64,000 nucleotides of DNA, taken from Blautia sp. OF03-15BH (GTDB lineage: Bacteria; Bacillota; Clostridia; Lachnospirales; Lachnospiraceae). Positions 49,344 to 59,021 of this stretch are shown piece after piece. The notes under the pieces are model-generated. The model was not told the DNA's origin. It made no database searches and worked only from the letters and a program-made list of their open reading frames with translations. The DNA lies in the NCBI RefSeq assembly GCF_003463065.1, contig NZ_QSCM01000011.1, forward strand, positions 1-64,000, written 5' to 3'. The translations under genes and the position numbers were made by a program. Numbering within the stretch: the stretch's first letter is position 1; each line of letters starts with the position of its first letter.

Positions 49344-49826
49344 TTGCAGGAGGAAACTAACGAAAAGACCATAGCCCTTTACATCAAGACCGGGAAGCTG
49401 ACGGCACAGCAGCTCCAAAAGGCTATGAAAGCCCTGCTTGCACAGATGAAAAAGCAGCATGACAGACAGAAAATCCCGCATGGAAAGCAGACCCTAAAGC
49501 AGCTTATGAAGCAGAACGCGGGCGTTTCCAACATTGAAATCACAAAGGACAATATCAAAGCCTTTGAGAGTACGGCGAAAAAATACGGGATTGACTTTGC
49601 CCTAAAGAAAGACAGCACCGAAACCCCGCCCCGTTATCTTGTGTTTTTCAAGGGACGGGACGCGGACGCACTGACCGCAGCCTTTAAGGAGTTTTCCGCA
49701 AAGAAGCTGACGCAGGAACAAAAGCCCTCTATCCGCAAGCTGATTGTTTCCCTCAAAGAAAAGGCGGCGGCTCTGAACGCGCAGCGGGACAAAGTAAAAA
49801 ACAAAGACAGGGGGATTGCAAGATGA
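49344..49826 (+). CDS. PcfB-family conjugation accessory protein
   Basis: 160 residues (DUF3801/PcfB). TTG start at 49344, AAGGAGG 8 nt upstream. KTGKLTAQQLQKAMKALLAQ near the start is the family mark; the C-terminal half is Lys-rich and ends in a basic tail. PcfB of the pCF10 plasmid works with the coupling protein PcfC; here too the next gene, overlapping by 4 bases, is the coupling protein. Confidence 0.8.
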   Translation: MQEETNEKTIALYIKTGKLTAQQLQKAMKALLAQMKKQHDRQKIPHGKQTLKQLMKQNAGVSNIEITKDNIKAFESTAKKYGIDFALKKDSTETPPRYLVFFKGRDADALTAAFKEFSAKKLTQEQKPSIRKLIVSLKEKAAALNAQRDKVKNKDRGIAR

Positions 49827-51613
49827 ATGCTATCAACTGGAAAAAGCTGCTGCTTCCCAACATTCCCTATCTGCTCTTTGTGTATCTCTTTGATAAAGTC
49901 GGGCAGGCGGTACGCCTTGCGCCGGGGGCTGACCTGTCCGGCAAGGTGCTTTCCCTTGCAGACGGCTTTTCCGCTGCCTTTACAAATCCGCTTCCGAGCC
50001 TTGCCCGTATGGATTTGCTTATCGGTATTGTGGGGGCTGTCCTTATCCGGCTGATTGTCTATGTAAAAGGCAAGAACGCGAAGAAATACCGCAAAGGTAT
50101 CGAATACGGCTCTGCCCGTTGGGGGACTGCCGAAGATATTAAGCCCTACACCGACCCGGTATTTCAAAATAATGTGCTGCTGACACAGACGGAACGGCTT
50201 ACCATGAACAGCCGCCCAAAGCAGCCGAAGTATGCAAGGAATAAAAATATCCTTGTTATCGGGGGAAGCGGCAGCGGCAAGACGAGATTTTTCGTGAAGC
50301 CCAACTTAATGCAAATGCACTCAAGCTACGTTGTAACTGACCCGAAAGGTACGGTTTTAGTCGAGTGCGGGAGGCTCTTGCATCGGGGCGGCTACCGGAT
50401 AAAAGTGCTGAACACGATTAACTTCAAAAAAAGCATGAAATACAATCCCTTTGCCTATCTCCGCAGCGAGAAAGACATTTTGAAACTGGTAAACACTTTG
50501 ATTGCCAACACCAAAGGGGACGGGGAAAAAGCCGGGGAGGATTTTTGGGTAAAATCGGAACGGCTCTTTTACTGCGCCCTTATCGGCTACATTTGGTACG
50601 AAGCCCCGGAGGAAGAAAAGAACTTCACGACGCTGCTTGAAATGATAAATGCGTCGGAAGCCCGCGAGGACGACCCGGAATTTCAGTCCCCCGTTGACCT
50701 TATGTTTGAACGGTTGGAGGGAAAAGACCCGGAACACTTTGCCGTCCGGCAGTATAAGAAATTTTTGTTATCTGCGGGAAAGACAAGAAGCTCTATCCTC
50801 ATTTCCTGCGGTGCGCGGCTTGCCCCCTTTGACATTAAAGAGCTGCGCGACCTTATGGAAACCGACGAAATGGAGCTTGACACCATAGGCGACCGCAAGA
50901 CCGCCCTGTTTGTTATCATTTCCGACACCGACGATACCTTTAACTTTGTTGTGAGTATTCTTTACACGCAGCTTTTCAATCTGCTTTGCGACAAGGCAGA
51001 TGATGAATACGGCGGCAGGCTGCCAGTCCATGTGCGCTGTCTGTTAGACGAGTTTGCAAATATCGGGCAGATACCGAAGTTTGAAAAGCTCATAGCCACC
51101 ATACGAAGCCGGGAAATCTCCGCTTCAATCATTTTGCAGAGCCAGTCGCAGCTAAAAGCCATTTACAAGGACAACGCCGATACCATAGCCGGAAACTGCG
51201 ACACCACCCTGTTCTTGGGCGGCAAGGAGAAAACCACCCTCAAAGAAATGTCGGAAATCTTGGGGAAAGAAACCATTGACAGCTTCAACACTTCCGAGAA
51301 CCGGGGGCGGGAGGTATCACATGGACTGAACTATCAGAAGTTAGGCAAGCAGCTTATGACGGAAGATGAAATAGCAGTCATGGACGGCGGGAAATGTATC
51401 TTGCAGCTACGAGGGGTGCGCCCGTTCTTCTCTGATAAGTACGACATTACAAAACACCCCAACTATAAATACCTGTCCGACTATGACAAGAAAAATACTT
51501 TTGATATGGAAAAGCATTTAAGACGCAGACCCGCCCTTGTGAAGCCGGACGAACCCTTTGACTATTACGAAATCAGCGAAGCAGATTTGCAGGAGGACAC
51601 CGCCCATGAATAG
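49823..51613 (+). CDS. VirD4/TraG-type coupling protein of the conjugation machine
   Basis: 596 residues. Two N-terminal membrane segments (~10-28 and ~68-88), then a RecA-like ATPase domain with Walker A VIGGSGSGKTRFFVKP (~147) and Walker B LLDEFANIGQIPKFE. The coupling protein links the relaxase-bound DNA strand to the type IV secretion channel. FVVTDPKGT-like (YVVTDPKGTVL) is a further family mark. It overlaps PcfB by 4 bases and the next small gene by 8. Confidence 0.93.
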   Translation: MNAINWKKLLLPNIPYLLFVYLFDKVGQAVRLAPGADLSGKVLSLADGFSAAFTNPLPSLARMDLLIGIVGAVLIRLIVYVKGKNAKKYRKGIEYGSARWGTAEDIKPYTDPVFQNNVLLTQTERLTMNSRPKQPKYARNKNILVIGGSGSGKTRFFVKPNLMQMHSSYVVTDPKGTVLVECGRLLHRGGYRIKVLNTINFKKSMKYNPFAYLRSEKDILKLVNTLIANTKGDGEKAGEDFWVKSERLFYCALIGYIWYEAPEEEKNFTTLLEMINASEAREDDPEFQSPVDLMFERLEGKDPEHFAVRQYKKFLLSAGKTRSSILISCGARLAPFDIKELRDLMETDEMELDTIGDRKTALFVIISDTDDTFNFVVSILYTQLFNLLCDKADDEYGGRLPVHVRCLLDEFANIGQIPKFEKLIATIRSREISASIILQSQSQLKAIYKDNADTIAGNCDTTLFLGGKEKTTLKEMSEILGKETIDSFNTSENRGREVSHGLNYQKLGKQLMTEDEIAVMDGGKCILQLRGVRPFFSDKYDITKHPNYKYLSDYDKKNTFDMEKHLRRRPALVKPDEPFDYYEISEADLQEDTAHE

Positions 51614-51776
51614 ACGTATCCGAAAGAAACAGGATAAGAAAATCACAGAAGCCATAAACGGGCTTATTTTCATTGCCGAGCGACGGGAGCAACAGCGACA
51701 GGCAGCTATCCGGCAGTTTGTAAAACGGTGTGAAACCCTGTATGAGCAGCAGCGAAAGGAGGAATTGACGCAGTAA
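51606..51776 (+). CDS. Small basic ICE protein after the coupling protein gene
   Basis: 56 residues, starts MNRRIRKKQDKKITEAING at the ATG 51606, 8 bases inside the coupling-protein gene, with CAGGAGGACACC upstream. Basic and helical with no recognised domain. The overlap and good ribosome-binding site support translation. Too small for function prediction. Confidence 0.6.
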   Translation: MNRRIRKKQDKKITEAINGLIFIAERREQQRQAAIRQFVKRCETLYEQQRKEELTQ

Positions 51777-51883
51777 CAAAGAAACAGATAACTTACAGAA
51801 TACGCGCCCCTACAAAAATTCCTATCGCTAACAACTGAATACCGCCGCGCGGCAGACACATAGGCAGCGCGGGGACTTATGAC

Positions 51884-51916
51884 CGCGGCAGTTACAAAAC
51901 TGACCGCCGTTTTTTA
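51884..51916 (+). terminator. Terminator inside the conjugation operon
   Basis: GCGGCAGTT-ACAA-AACTGACCGC with one bulge, then GTTTTTT. It separates the PcfB/VirD4 genes from the channel genes. Confidence 0.6.
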
Positions 51917-51961
51917 TGCCCTTTTATGGGGCAAGCCGCATTTGCGGCAGAAAGGAGCTTT

Positions 51962-52177
51962 ATGGAATTTTTTAACTCTGCTATCGACGTATTACAGACC
52001 CTTGTTATCGCACTGGGCGCAGGCTTAGGCATTTGGGGCGTTATCAACCTCTTAGAGGGATATGGAAACGACAACCCAGGTGCAAAATCACAGGGCATTA
52101 AGCAGCTTATGGCGGGCGGCGGCGTTGCCCTTATTGGCACTATCCTTGTACCGCTTCTTTCCGGTCTGTTCGGATAA
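51962..52177 (+). CDS. Maff2-family small membrane protein (VirB2/TrbC-like position)
   Basis: 71 residues with two membrane helices: LQTLVIALGAGLGIWGVINL and MAGGGVALIGTILVPLLSGL. ATG at 51962 follows AAAGGAGC. The Maff2 family occurs at this place in Tn1549-like elements; size and topology resemble pilin subunits of type IV systems, but no pilus role is proven. It is 18 bases before the VirB6-like gene. Confidence 0.78.
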   Translation: MEFFNSAIDVLQTLVIALGAGLGIWGVINLLEGYGNDNPGAKSQGIKQLMAGGGVALIGTILVPLLSGLFG

Positions 52178-52195
52178 GTTTACGGAGGGTAGCCT

Positions 52196-53065
52196 ATGGA
52201 GAGCATACTTGACGCGATTAACGAATGGATAAAGGAAATCCTTATCGGCGCGATAAACGGTAATCTGTCAACGATGTTCGGGGACGTAAACGAAAAAGTA
52301 GGCACCATTGCAGCGGAGGTAGGCAAGACCCCGCAGGGGTGGAACGCGAACATTTTCAACATGATACAAAATCTGTCCGAAAATGTGATTGTACCCATTG
52401 CGGGGCTTGTCATTACCTATGTCCTCTGTTATGAGCTTATCAGCATGGTAACGGAAAAAAACAATATGCACGACGTTGACACATTCATGTTCTTTAAGTG
52501 GTTTTTCAAAGCCTTTGTTGCCGTTTTCTTGGTAACACATACCTTTGATATTACTATGGCGGTGTTTGATATGGCGCAGCATATTGTGTCCGGCGCGGCG
52601 GGGGTAATCGGCGGCGATACGAATATCGACGTAACCGAAGCCCTTGCCGCCATGCAGGAGGGACTAAAAGATATGGAAATCCCCGAACTACTGTTACTTG
52701 TCATGGAAACGAGCCTTGTAAGCCTTTGTATGAAAATCATGTCCGTACTGATAACCGTTATCCTCTACGGCAGAATGATTGAGATATACGCCTACTGTTC
52801 CGTTTCCCCTATCCCTTTTGCCACCATGACAAACCGGGAATGGGGACAGATTGGGAACAACTACCTAAAGGGGCTGTTTGCACTTGGTTTTCAAGGCTTC
52901 CTCATTATGATATGCGTCGGCATTTATGCGGTTTTGGTAGGCGAAATGGTCTTAGCGGACAACCTGCACAGCGCGATTTTTTCCCTTGCAGCCTATACCG
53001 TTATCCTCTGTTTCTCCCTGTTCAAATCCGGCGCACTGGCAAAATCTATATTCAACGCCCACTAA
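52196..53065 (+). CDS. VirB6/TrbL-like channel protein (CD1112 type)
   Basis: 289 residues with five or more hydrophobic segments in the middle and C-terminal two-thirds (VIVPIAGLVITYVLCYELI, FFKAFVAVFLVTHTFDITM, CMKIMSVLITVILYGRMI, LFALGFQGFLIMICVGIYAVL). This is the CD1112-type family of the Tn1549/CTn conjugation module and should form part of the membrane channel. ATG at 52196 follows ACGGAGGGTAG. Confidence 0.82.
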   Translation: MESILDAINEWIKEILIGAINGNLSTMFGDVNEKVGTIAAEVGKTPQGWNANIFNMIQNLSENVIVPIAGLVITYVLCYELISMVTEKNNMHDVDTFMFFKWFFKAFVAVFLVTHTFDITMAVFDMAQHIVSGAAGVIGGDTNIDVTEALAAMQEGLKDMEIPELLLLVMETSLVSLCMKIMSVLITVILYGRMIEIYAYCSVSPIPFATMTNREWGQIGNNYLKGLFALGFQGFLIMICVGIYAVLVGEMVLADNLHSAIFSLAAYTVILCFSLFKSGALAKSIFNAH

Positions 53066-53086
53066 GGGCAGAAAGGAGGTTTTTTC

Positions 53087-53491
53087 TTGGCGTATGTACC
53101 TGTACCCAAAGACTTATCCAAAGTCAAAACAAAAGTCGCTTTCAATCTGACAAAGCGGCAAATCCTTTGTTTTTCAGTGGCACTTCTTATGGGACTGCCA
53201 CTTTTCTTTTTGTTCAAAGACAGCGCAGGGACGAGCCTTGCGGCAATGGCAATGATTGTCGTCATGCTTCCCTGCTTCTTGGTTGCCATGTATGAAAAGC
53301 ATGGGCAGCCCCTTGAAGTGGTTGTAAAGAACATCATTCAGACAAAATTGACCCGCCCCAAAGTGCGACCGTATCAGACGGAAAACCTGTATGCACTCTT
53401 GGAGAAACAGCGGGCATTAGAAAAGGAGGTATCAGCGATTGTCAAAAGGACAGACAAAAAAGACGCGGGAAGCCGCAGGAAACAGGCGTAA
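53087..53491 (+). CDS. PrgI-family conjugation membrane protein
   Basis: 134 residues. TTG start at 53087 after AAAGGAGG. VPVPKDLSKVKTKVAFNLTKRQI at the start and two adjacent membrane segments (ILCFSVALLMGLPLFFLF, MAMIVVMLPCFLVAMY) are typical of PrgI, the VirB3-like partner of the VirB4 ATPase. Its end overlaps the VirB4 gene by 53 bases in another frame, an unusually long overlap that argues for tight coupling. Confidence 0.85.
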   Translation: MAYVPVPKDLSKVKTKVAFNLTKRQILCFSVALLMGLPLFFLFKDSAGTSLAAMAMIVVMLPCFLVAMYEKHGQPLEVVVKNIIQTKLTRPKVRPYQTENLYALLEKQRALEKEVSAIVKRTDKKDAGSRRKQA

Positions 53492-55868
53492 GCTGACCCG
53501 CGCGGAAAAGAAACAGATAGCGGCGGTTATCCGGCAGGCAAAGGGGGACGGCAAAGCCCACACCGCACAGCAGACCATTCCCTACCTTGCCATGTACCCG
53601 GACGGTATCTGCAAAGTGGCACAGCGGAAATATTCAAAGAGCATTGCCTTTGAGGACATCAACTATCAGCTTGCACAGGCAGACGATAAGACCGCCATTT
53701 TTGAAAACTGGTGCGATTTTCTCAACTACTTTGACGCAAGCGTGAACGTGCAGCTTTCTTTCATCAATCAAGGCTCACAGCAGGAACAGGCAGCGCTGGC
53801 AATCCATATCCCGCTGCAAAATGACGATTTTAACTCTATCCGCACTGAGTATTCCGATATGCTGAAATCGCAGCTTGCCAAAGGGAACAACGGGCTTGTC
53901 AAGCATAAGTACATCACATTTTCCATTGAAGCGGACAATCCGGCGGCAGCAAGGGCGCGGCTTTCCCGTATTGAAACAGACGTACTCAATAATTTTAAGG
54001 TGCTTGGGGTATCGGCGCACCCCTTATCCGGCTATGAACGCCTAAAGGTGCTGCATGGGGTATTCCACCCGGCAGGCGAGCCGTTCTCATTCTCTTATGA
54101 CTGGCTGACCCCGACGGGGCTTACCACAAAGGACTTTATCGCCCCGTCCTCTTTCAAGTTCGGGGAGGGACGCTACTTTGCTATGGGGAAAAAGACGGGG
54201 GCGGTATCGTTCCTTGAAATCCTTGCCCCGGAGTTAAACGACCGTATCTTAGCGGATATGTTGGACTTGGAAACAGGCGTTATTGTCAATCTCCACATTA
54301 AAAGTATCGACCAGTCGGAAGCAATCAAGACCATTAAGCGCAAAATCACTGACCTTGACAAGATGAAGATTGAGGAACAGAAAAAAGCGGTTAGAAGCGG
54401 TTACGATATGGATATAATCCCGTCCGACCTTGCCACCTTTGGAAATGAAGCAAAGAACCTGTTGCAGGATTTACAGAGCCGCAACGAGCGAATGTTTCTT
54501 CTCACGTTCCTTGTGGTAAACATGGCAGACACGAAGCGGAAACTGGAAAATGACATTTTCGCGGCGGCGGGCATTGCACAGAAATACAACTGCGCCCTGA
54601 CCCGTCTTGACTATCAGCAGGAAGCGGGGCTGATGTCCTCTATCCCTTTGGGGGAGAACCTTATCCCGATACAACGGGGACTTACCACATCAAGCACCGC
54701 TATTTTTATCCCGTTCATCACGCAGGAGCTATTTCAGACCGGGTCTGCCCTGTATTATGGGCTGAACGCTTTAAGCAACAACATGATACTCTGCGACCGC
54801 AAGCAGCTTAAAAACCCGAATGGGCTTATCTTGGGAACACCGGGCAGCGGAAAATCCTTTGCGGCAAAGCGGGAAATCACAAACGCCTTTCTCATTACTG
54901 ACGATGATATTTTTATCTGCGACCCGGAAGCCGAGTATTTTGCCCTTGTCAAGCGGCTTGGCGGGCAAGTGATACGCTTATCCCCGACCGGGAAAGGCAT
55001 GGACGGCAAGCCCCAGTATGTGAACCCTATGGATATGAACCTTAATTACAGCGAGGACGACAGCCCCCTTGCACTGAAAAGTGATTTTATCCTGTCCCTC
55101 TGCGAGCTTGTCATTGGCGGCAAGGAGGGCTTGCAGCCCGTTGATAAGACCGTCATTGACCGCGCCGTAAGGAATGTGTACCGGGACTACCTTGCTGACC
55201 CCGACCCGGCAAAAATGCCTATCTTGGGCGACCTTTACGACGAGCTGTTAAAACAGCCGGAGCCGGAAGCTGCCCGCATTGCAGCGGCATTGGAGCTGTA
55301 TGTTTCCGGCAGTCTTAACGTATTCAACCACAGAACGAATGTGGAGCTTTCTAACCGCCTTGTCTGCTTTGACATTAAGCAGCTTGGGAAGCAGCTCAAA
55401 AAGTTAGGTATGCTCATTGTGCAAGACCAGATATGGAACCGCGTTACCATTAACCGGGCAGAAAAGAAATCTACCCGCTACTATATGGACGAATTTCACT
55501 TGCTCTTAAAAGAGGAACAGACCGCCGCTTACAGTGTGGAGATTTGGAAGCGTTTTAGAAAATGGGGAGGCATACCCACAGCTATCACGCAGAACATTAA
55601 GGACTTGCTTGCTTCCCGCGAGGTGGAAAATATCTTTGAAAACTCTGATTTTGTCCTCATGCTCAATCAGGCACAGGGCGACCGGGCTATCCTTGCAAAG
55701 CAGTTAAATATCAGCCCACAGCAGATGAAGTATGTAACCCACACCGAAGCAGGCGAGGGACTTATCTTTTATGGGAATGTGGTGCTTCCCTTTGTAGACC
55801 ATTTCCCGAAAGATACCGAGCTTTACCGCATTATGACGACGAAGCCGGAGGAAGTGAGCAGCCTATGA
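53439..55868 (+). CDS. VirB4-like conjugation ATPase (CD1110 type)
   Basis: 809 residues. TTG start at 53439 with AAAAGGAGGT 8 nt upstream; the first 50 residues are basic. The C-terminal ATPase has Walker A LGTPGSGKSFAAKRE (~465), ICDPEAEYFALVKRLGG, Walker B region RYYMDEFHLLL and FRKWGGIPTAITQN. VirB4 powers assembly and substrate transfer in type IV secretion. It overlaps PrgI upstream and the CHAP gene downstream (4 bases). Confidence 0.93.
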   Translation: MSKGQTKKTREAAGNRRKLTRAEKKQIAAVIRQAKGDGKAHTAQQTIPYLAMYPDGICKVAQRKYSKSIAFEDINYQLAQADDKTAIFENWCDFLNYFDASVNVQLSFINQGSQQEQAALAIHIPLQNDDFNSIRTEYSDMLKSQLAKGNNGLVKHKYITFSIEADNPAAARARLSRIETDVLNNFKVLGVSAHPLSGYERLKVLHGVFHPAGEPFSFSYDWLTPTGLTTKDFIAPSSFKFGEGRYFAMGKKTGAVSFLEILAPELNDRILADMLDLETGVIVNLHIKSIDQSEAIKTIKRKITDLDKMKIEEQKKAVRSGYDMDIIPSDLATFGNEAKNLLQDLQSRNERMFLLTFLVVNMADTKRKLENDIFAAAGIAQKYNCALTRLDYQQEAGLMSSIPLGENLIPIQRGLTTSSTAIFIPFITQELFQTGSALYYGLNALSNNMILCDRKQLKNPNGLILGTPGSGKSFAAKREITNAFLITDDDIFICDPEAEYFALVKRLGGQVIRLSPTGKGMDGKPQYVNPMDMNLNYSEDDSPLALKSDFILSLCELVIGGKEGLQPVDKTVIDRAVRNVYRDYLADPDPAKMPILGDLYDELLKQPEPEAARIAAALELYVSGSLNVFNHRTNVELSNRLVCFDIKQLGKQLKKLGMLIVQDQIWNRVTINRAEKKSTRYYMDEFHLLLKEEQTAAYSVEIWKRFRKWGGIPTAITQNIKDLLASREVENIFENSDFVLMLNQAQGDRAILAKQLNISPQQMKYVTHTEAGEGLIFYGNVVLPFVDHFPKDTELYRIMTTKPEEVSSL

Positions 55869-57808
55869 AACAGTTAAAACCACGCGATAAAATCACGCAG
55901 AAAATGACCCGCGACGGTGCGGTGGAAATCAATGAAACACAGCAGACTGCCGAGCGTATCAGCAGCCGGGAAGCAGACAGCGACTTTTCACAGCCGGACA
56001 CCGCTACCGCAGAGCGTGTCATGGAACACCTTGACGCAGCCCATACCCGAAAGGCAAGCAAAAAGGCAGTCAAGAAAGCACAGGAAGCGGCTGTTTTGCG
56101 TACTTCCACTTCACGCTTGCAGTTTACCGACGAGGAACGGGAAACGCCAAAACTGCAACCCTACATCAAAAAATCGGAAAAAGCAGCCGACAAACTGGAC
56201 GCAGCAAAGGCAGCTCTCCCGAAGCAGAAGAAACTTGTAAAAGAGCGCACCTTTGAGGAAACCACCGGAAAGGCAAAGACCCGTTTACGCTTTGAAGAAC
56301 AGGAAAAGCCGATACCCGGCGGCAAATCCCACAGTAACCCGTTATCCCACCCCGCGCAGGAAGCGGGTATTTTTGTTCACAACAAAATCCATAGCGTCGA
56401 GAAAGATAATTCCGGTGTGGAGGGCGCGCACAAATCGGAGGAACTTGCCGAGCGCGGCGCAAGGTACGGGACAAGAAAATTAAAACAGGGCTACCGCAGC
56501 CATAAGCTGAAACCCTACCGGGAAGCGGCAAAGGCAGAACAGGCAGCGTTTAAGGCAAACGTCAATTTTCAGTATCACAAAGCCTTGCAGGAGAACCCGC
56601 AGCTTACAAGCAATCCCTTTTCCCGGTTCATGCAGAAACAGAAAATCAAACGCCAGTATGCAAAAACCGTAAAGAAAAGCGGCTCAGCCACCGCCAAAGC
56701 TGCCGCCGGAGCGTCCCAAACAGCAGCAAAGAAAGCGGCTGCCTTTGCAGGACGACACCCGGCAGGCGTGATAATCGCTATCGCCGCGCTGCTTCTGTTC
56801 ATCATGGTATCCGTAGGGCTTTCCTCTTGTGGGGCAATGTTTTCCGGCAGCATGAACAGCGTGTTAGGGACTTCCTACACGTCCGAGGACAGCGACCTTG
56901 TGGCAACGGAACAGAGCTATGCTGCAATGGAAAATGAGCTGCAACAGGAAATTGACAATATCGAAAGCACCCACAGCGGCTATGATGAATACCGCTATGA
57001 CCTTGATACTATCGGGCATAACCCCCACGAATTAGCGTCGTACTTGACTGCCCTTTTGCAGAGTTACACCCCGCAGAGCGCACAGGCAGAGCTAAAACGG
57101 CTGTTCGGCTTACAGTACACCTTGACGCTGACGGAAGAAATCGAGATACGCACCACCACCGACGAGGAGGGCAACGAGGAAGAATACGAATACCGTATCT
57201 TAAATGTGAAACTGACAAACAAGCCGATTGCTTCCCTTGCGGAAGAACTGCTGAACCCACAGCAGTTTGAAATGTTCAAGGTGTACTTACAGACACAGGG
57301 CAACAAACCGTTGATTTTTGGCGGCGGCTCTCCCGACGGAAGCCCGTCCGAGGATTTAAGCGGCGTGGAGTTTGTAAACGGCACACGTCCCGGAAACCCG
57401 GAGCTTATGGAGCTTGCAAAACAGCAGGTCGGAAACGTGGGCGGCTACCCTTACTGGTCTTGGTACGGCTTTAACAGCCGCGTGGAATGGTGCGCCTGCT
57501 TTGTGTCATGGTGCTACAATCAAGCCGGAAAAAGCGAACCCCGCTTTGCGGGCTGCGAATGGCAGGGCGTTCCTTGGTTCCAGTCAAGGGGACAATGGGG
57601 CGCACGCGGCTATGAGAATATCGCACCGGGCGACGCTATCTTTTTCGACTGGGATTTAGACGGCGTTGCCGACCATGTGGGGCTTGTGCTTGGCAGGGAC
57701 GGAAGCCGCGTCTATACCGTTGAGGGCAATTCCGGCGACGCCTGCAAGATTAAAAGCTATGACCTCAACTATCAATGTATCAAAGGCTACGGGCTGATGA
57801 ACTGGTAA
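55865..57808 (+). CDS. Conjugation-associated cell-wall hydrolase with CHAP domain (CD1108 type)
   Basis: 647 residues. A long charged N-terminal cytoplasmic part (~1-295) is followed by one membrane helix (PAGVIIAIAALLLFIMVSV, ~300-320), an extracellular stalk and a C-terminal CHAP amidase/endopeptidase (~515-647) with WCACFVSWCYNQAG (catalytic Cys), DHVGLVLGRDG (His) and VEGNSGD. Such VirB1-like enzymes open the wall for the conjugation channel. The lysozyme-type domain found in some relatives is not recognised. ATGA overlap with virB4. Confidence 0.88.
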   Translation: MKQLKPRDKITQKMTRDGAVEINETQQTAERISSREADSDFSQPDTATAERVMEHLDAAHTRKASKKAVKKAQEAAVLRTSTSRLQFTDEERETPKLQPYIKKSEKAADKLDAAKAALPKQKKLVKERTFEETTGKAKTRLRFEEQEKPIPGGKSHSNPLSHPAQEAGIFVHNKIHSVEKDNSGVEGAHKSEELAERGARYGTRKLKQGYRSHKLKPYREAAKAEQAAFKANVNFQYHKALQENPQLTSNPFSRFMQKQKIKRQYAKTVKKSGSATAKAAAGASQTAAKKAAAFAGRHPAGVIIAIAALLLFIMVSVGLSSCGAMFSGSMNSVLGTSYTSEDSDLVATEQSYAAMENELQQEIDNIESTHSGYDEYRYDLDTIGHNPHELASYLTALLQSYTPQSAQAELKRLFGLQYTLTLTEEIEIRTTTDEEGNEEEYEYRILNVKLTNKPIASLAEELLNPQQFEMFKVYLQTQGNKPLIFGGGSPDGSPSEDLSGVEFVNGTRPGNPELMELAKQQVGNVGGYPYWSWYGFNSRVEWCACFVSWCYNQAGKSEPRFAGCEWQGVPWFQSRGQWGARGYENIAPGDAIFFDWDLDGVADHVGLVLGRDGSRVYTVEGNSGDACKIKSYDLNYQCIKGYGLMNW

Positions 57809-57839
57809 GCAGCCCCGAAAAGAAAGGAGAATTTATTTT

Positions 57840-58109
57840 ATGGCAAACAACAAAATCGACCGTATCAATAAGGAAATCGCAAAGACCCGCGAGAAAATCA
57901 CAGAGTATCAGAACAAGTTAAAAGGACTGGAAGCGCAGAAAACCGAAGCGGAAAACCTTGAAATCGTGCAGCTTGTACGCGCTATGCGACTTACCCCGCA
58001 GGAATTAAATGCTATGCTGTCCGGCGGCGGTATTCCCGGCATGAACGCCGCACCCGCTACCGAAGCGGCAGACTACGAAGAACAGGAGGACAATGCAGAT
58101 GAAAAATAA
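57840..58109 (+). CDS. DUF4315-family small ICE protein
   Basis: 89 residues. GAAAGGAGA before the ATG. An N-terminal coiled coil (DRINKEIAKTREKITEYQNKLKGLEAQK, split as INKEIAKTREKI and YQNKLKGLEAQK), then EIVQLVRAMRLTPQELNAML, the family mark, and an acidic tail. Function unknown. It overlaps the next gene by 11 bases. Confidence 0.8.
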   Translation: MANNKIDRINKEIAKTREKITEYQNKLKGLEAQKTEAENLEIVQLVRAMRLTPQELNAMLSGGGIPGMNAAPATEAADYEEQEDNADEK

Positions 58110-58824
58110 ACTCAAACAGACCATGACTGCCCTTTGTGCCGCCCTTATCCTTATGGGCGGTTTTTCTGTCCCTGCCTATGCACAGGGAACAGCCGCAGAG
58201 CCACCCACAGAGGACGCGACCAACGACAGCAATGTAGTGGTGGAAGAACCGGAAACGCCGCCCCTTACCCCAAAGGGCAACGCAACACTGGTGGATGATT
58301 TCGGCGGCAATAAGCAGCTTATCACTGTTACCACCAAAGGCGGCAACTACTTTTATATCCTCATTGACCGGGCAGCCGAGGGGGAACAGACCGTACATTT
58401 CCTTAATCAAGTGGACGAAGCCGACCTTATGGCACTGACCGAAACCGGGGAAGCCACGAAAAAGCCGGAAGTCTGCAACTGTACGGAAAAATGCGAAGTC
58501 GGAAAGGTAAATACGTCCTGCCCGGTATGTGCAACTACTCTGACAGGCTGCACAGGCAAGGAACCCACGCCAACACCCACCGAGCAGCCGGAAGAACCCA
58601 AAGAAAAAGACGGCAATCCCGGCGCGGTGCTTGCCTTAGTCCTCTTTGTGCTGCTTGGTGGCGGCGCGGCGTTCTACTACTTTAAGTTTGTAAAACCGAA
58701 GCATAACGTGAAAGGAAGCACCGACCTTGAAGATTTTGACTTTGAGGATTACGACGAGGACGAGCCGGAAGCAGATACCGGGGAAGTTTCCAAAGAGGAA
58801 GAAACGGAGGACGAGGAAGTATGA
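58099..58824 (+). CDS. DUF4366-family membrane protein (CD1107 type)
   Basis: About 241 residues. The ATG at 58099 is preferred to 58093 because AGGAGGA (58084-58090) is 8 nt from the former and 2 from the latter. Signal peptide (KNKLKQTMTALCAALILMGGF), an extracellular domain with NYFYILIDRAAEGEQTVHFLNQVDEADL, a Cys-rich CNCTEKCEVG...CPVC segment, a Pro/Thr stalk, a membrane helix near residue 185 and an acidic cytoplasmic tail. Surface protein of the conjugation module; role unknown. ATGA overlap with the next gene. Confidence 0.82.
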   Translation: MKNKLKQTMTALCAALILMGGFSVPAYAQGTAAEPPTEDATNDSNVVVEEPETPPLTPKGNATLVDDFGGNKQLITVTTKGGNYFYILIDRAAEGEQTVHFLNQVDEADLMALTETGEATKKPEVCNCTEKCEVGKVNTSCPVCATTLTGCTGKEPTPTPTEQPEEPKEKDGNPGAVLALVLFVLLGGGAAFYYFKFVKPKHNVKGSTDLEDFDFEDYDEDEPEADTGEVSKEEETEDEEV

Positions 58825-59006
58825 CCCTGTTTACCGACAATCCCTTTGAAAAGATGATGATACAGAAGCCGGACTATGGCAAACGGGAAAAATCCCCGCC
58901 GGAGCTTTCTTCCCCACGCTGCGCGGGCTGCCCTTACAAGGGGCAGTCCCCTTGTGTGGGGTACTGTATGAGAAAACTGGAAAACAAACGACAGACCGAA
59001 CGATAA
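58821..59006 (+). CDS. Small cysteine-rich ICE protein
   Basis: 61 residues starting within the ATGA overlap at 58821. Residues 34-49 hold CAGCPYKGQSPCVGYC, four cysteines spaced C-x2-C ... C-x3-C that could bind zinc. No family recognised. It lies 15 bases before topB. Confidence 0.6.
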   Translation: MTLFTDNPFEKMMIQKPDYGKREKSPPELSSPRCAGCPYKGQSPCVGYCMRKLENKRQTER

Positions 59007-59021
59007 AAGGAGGAATTATCA

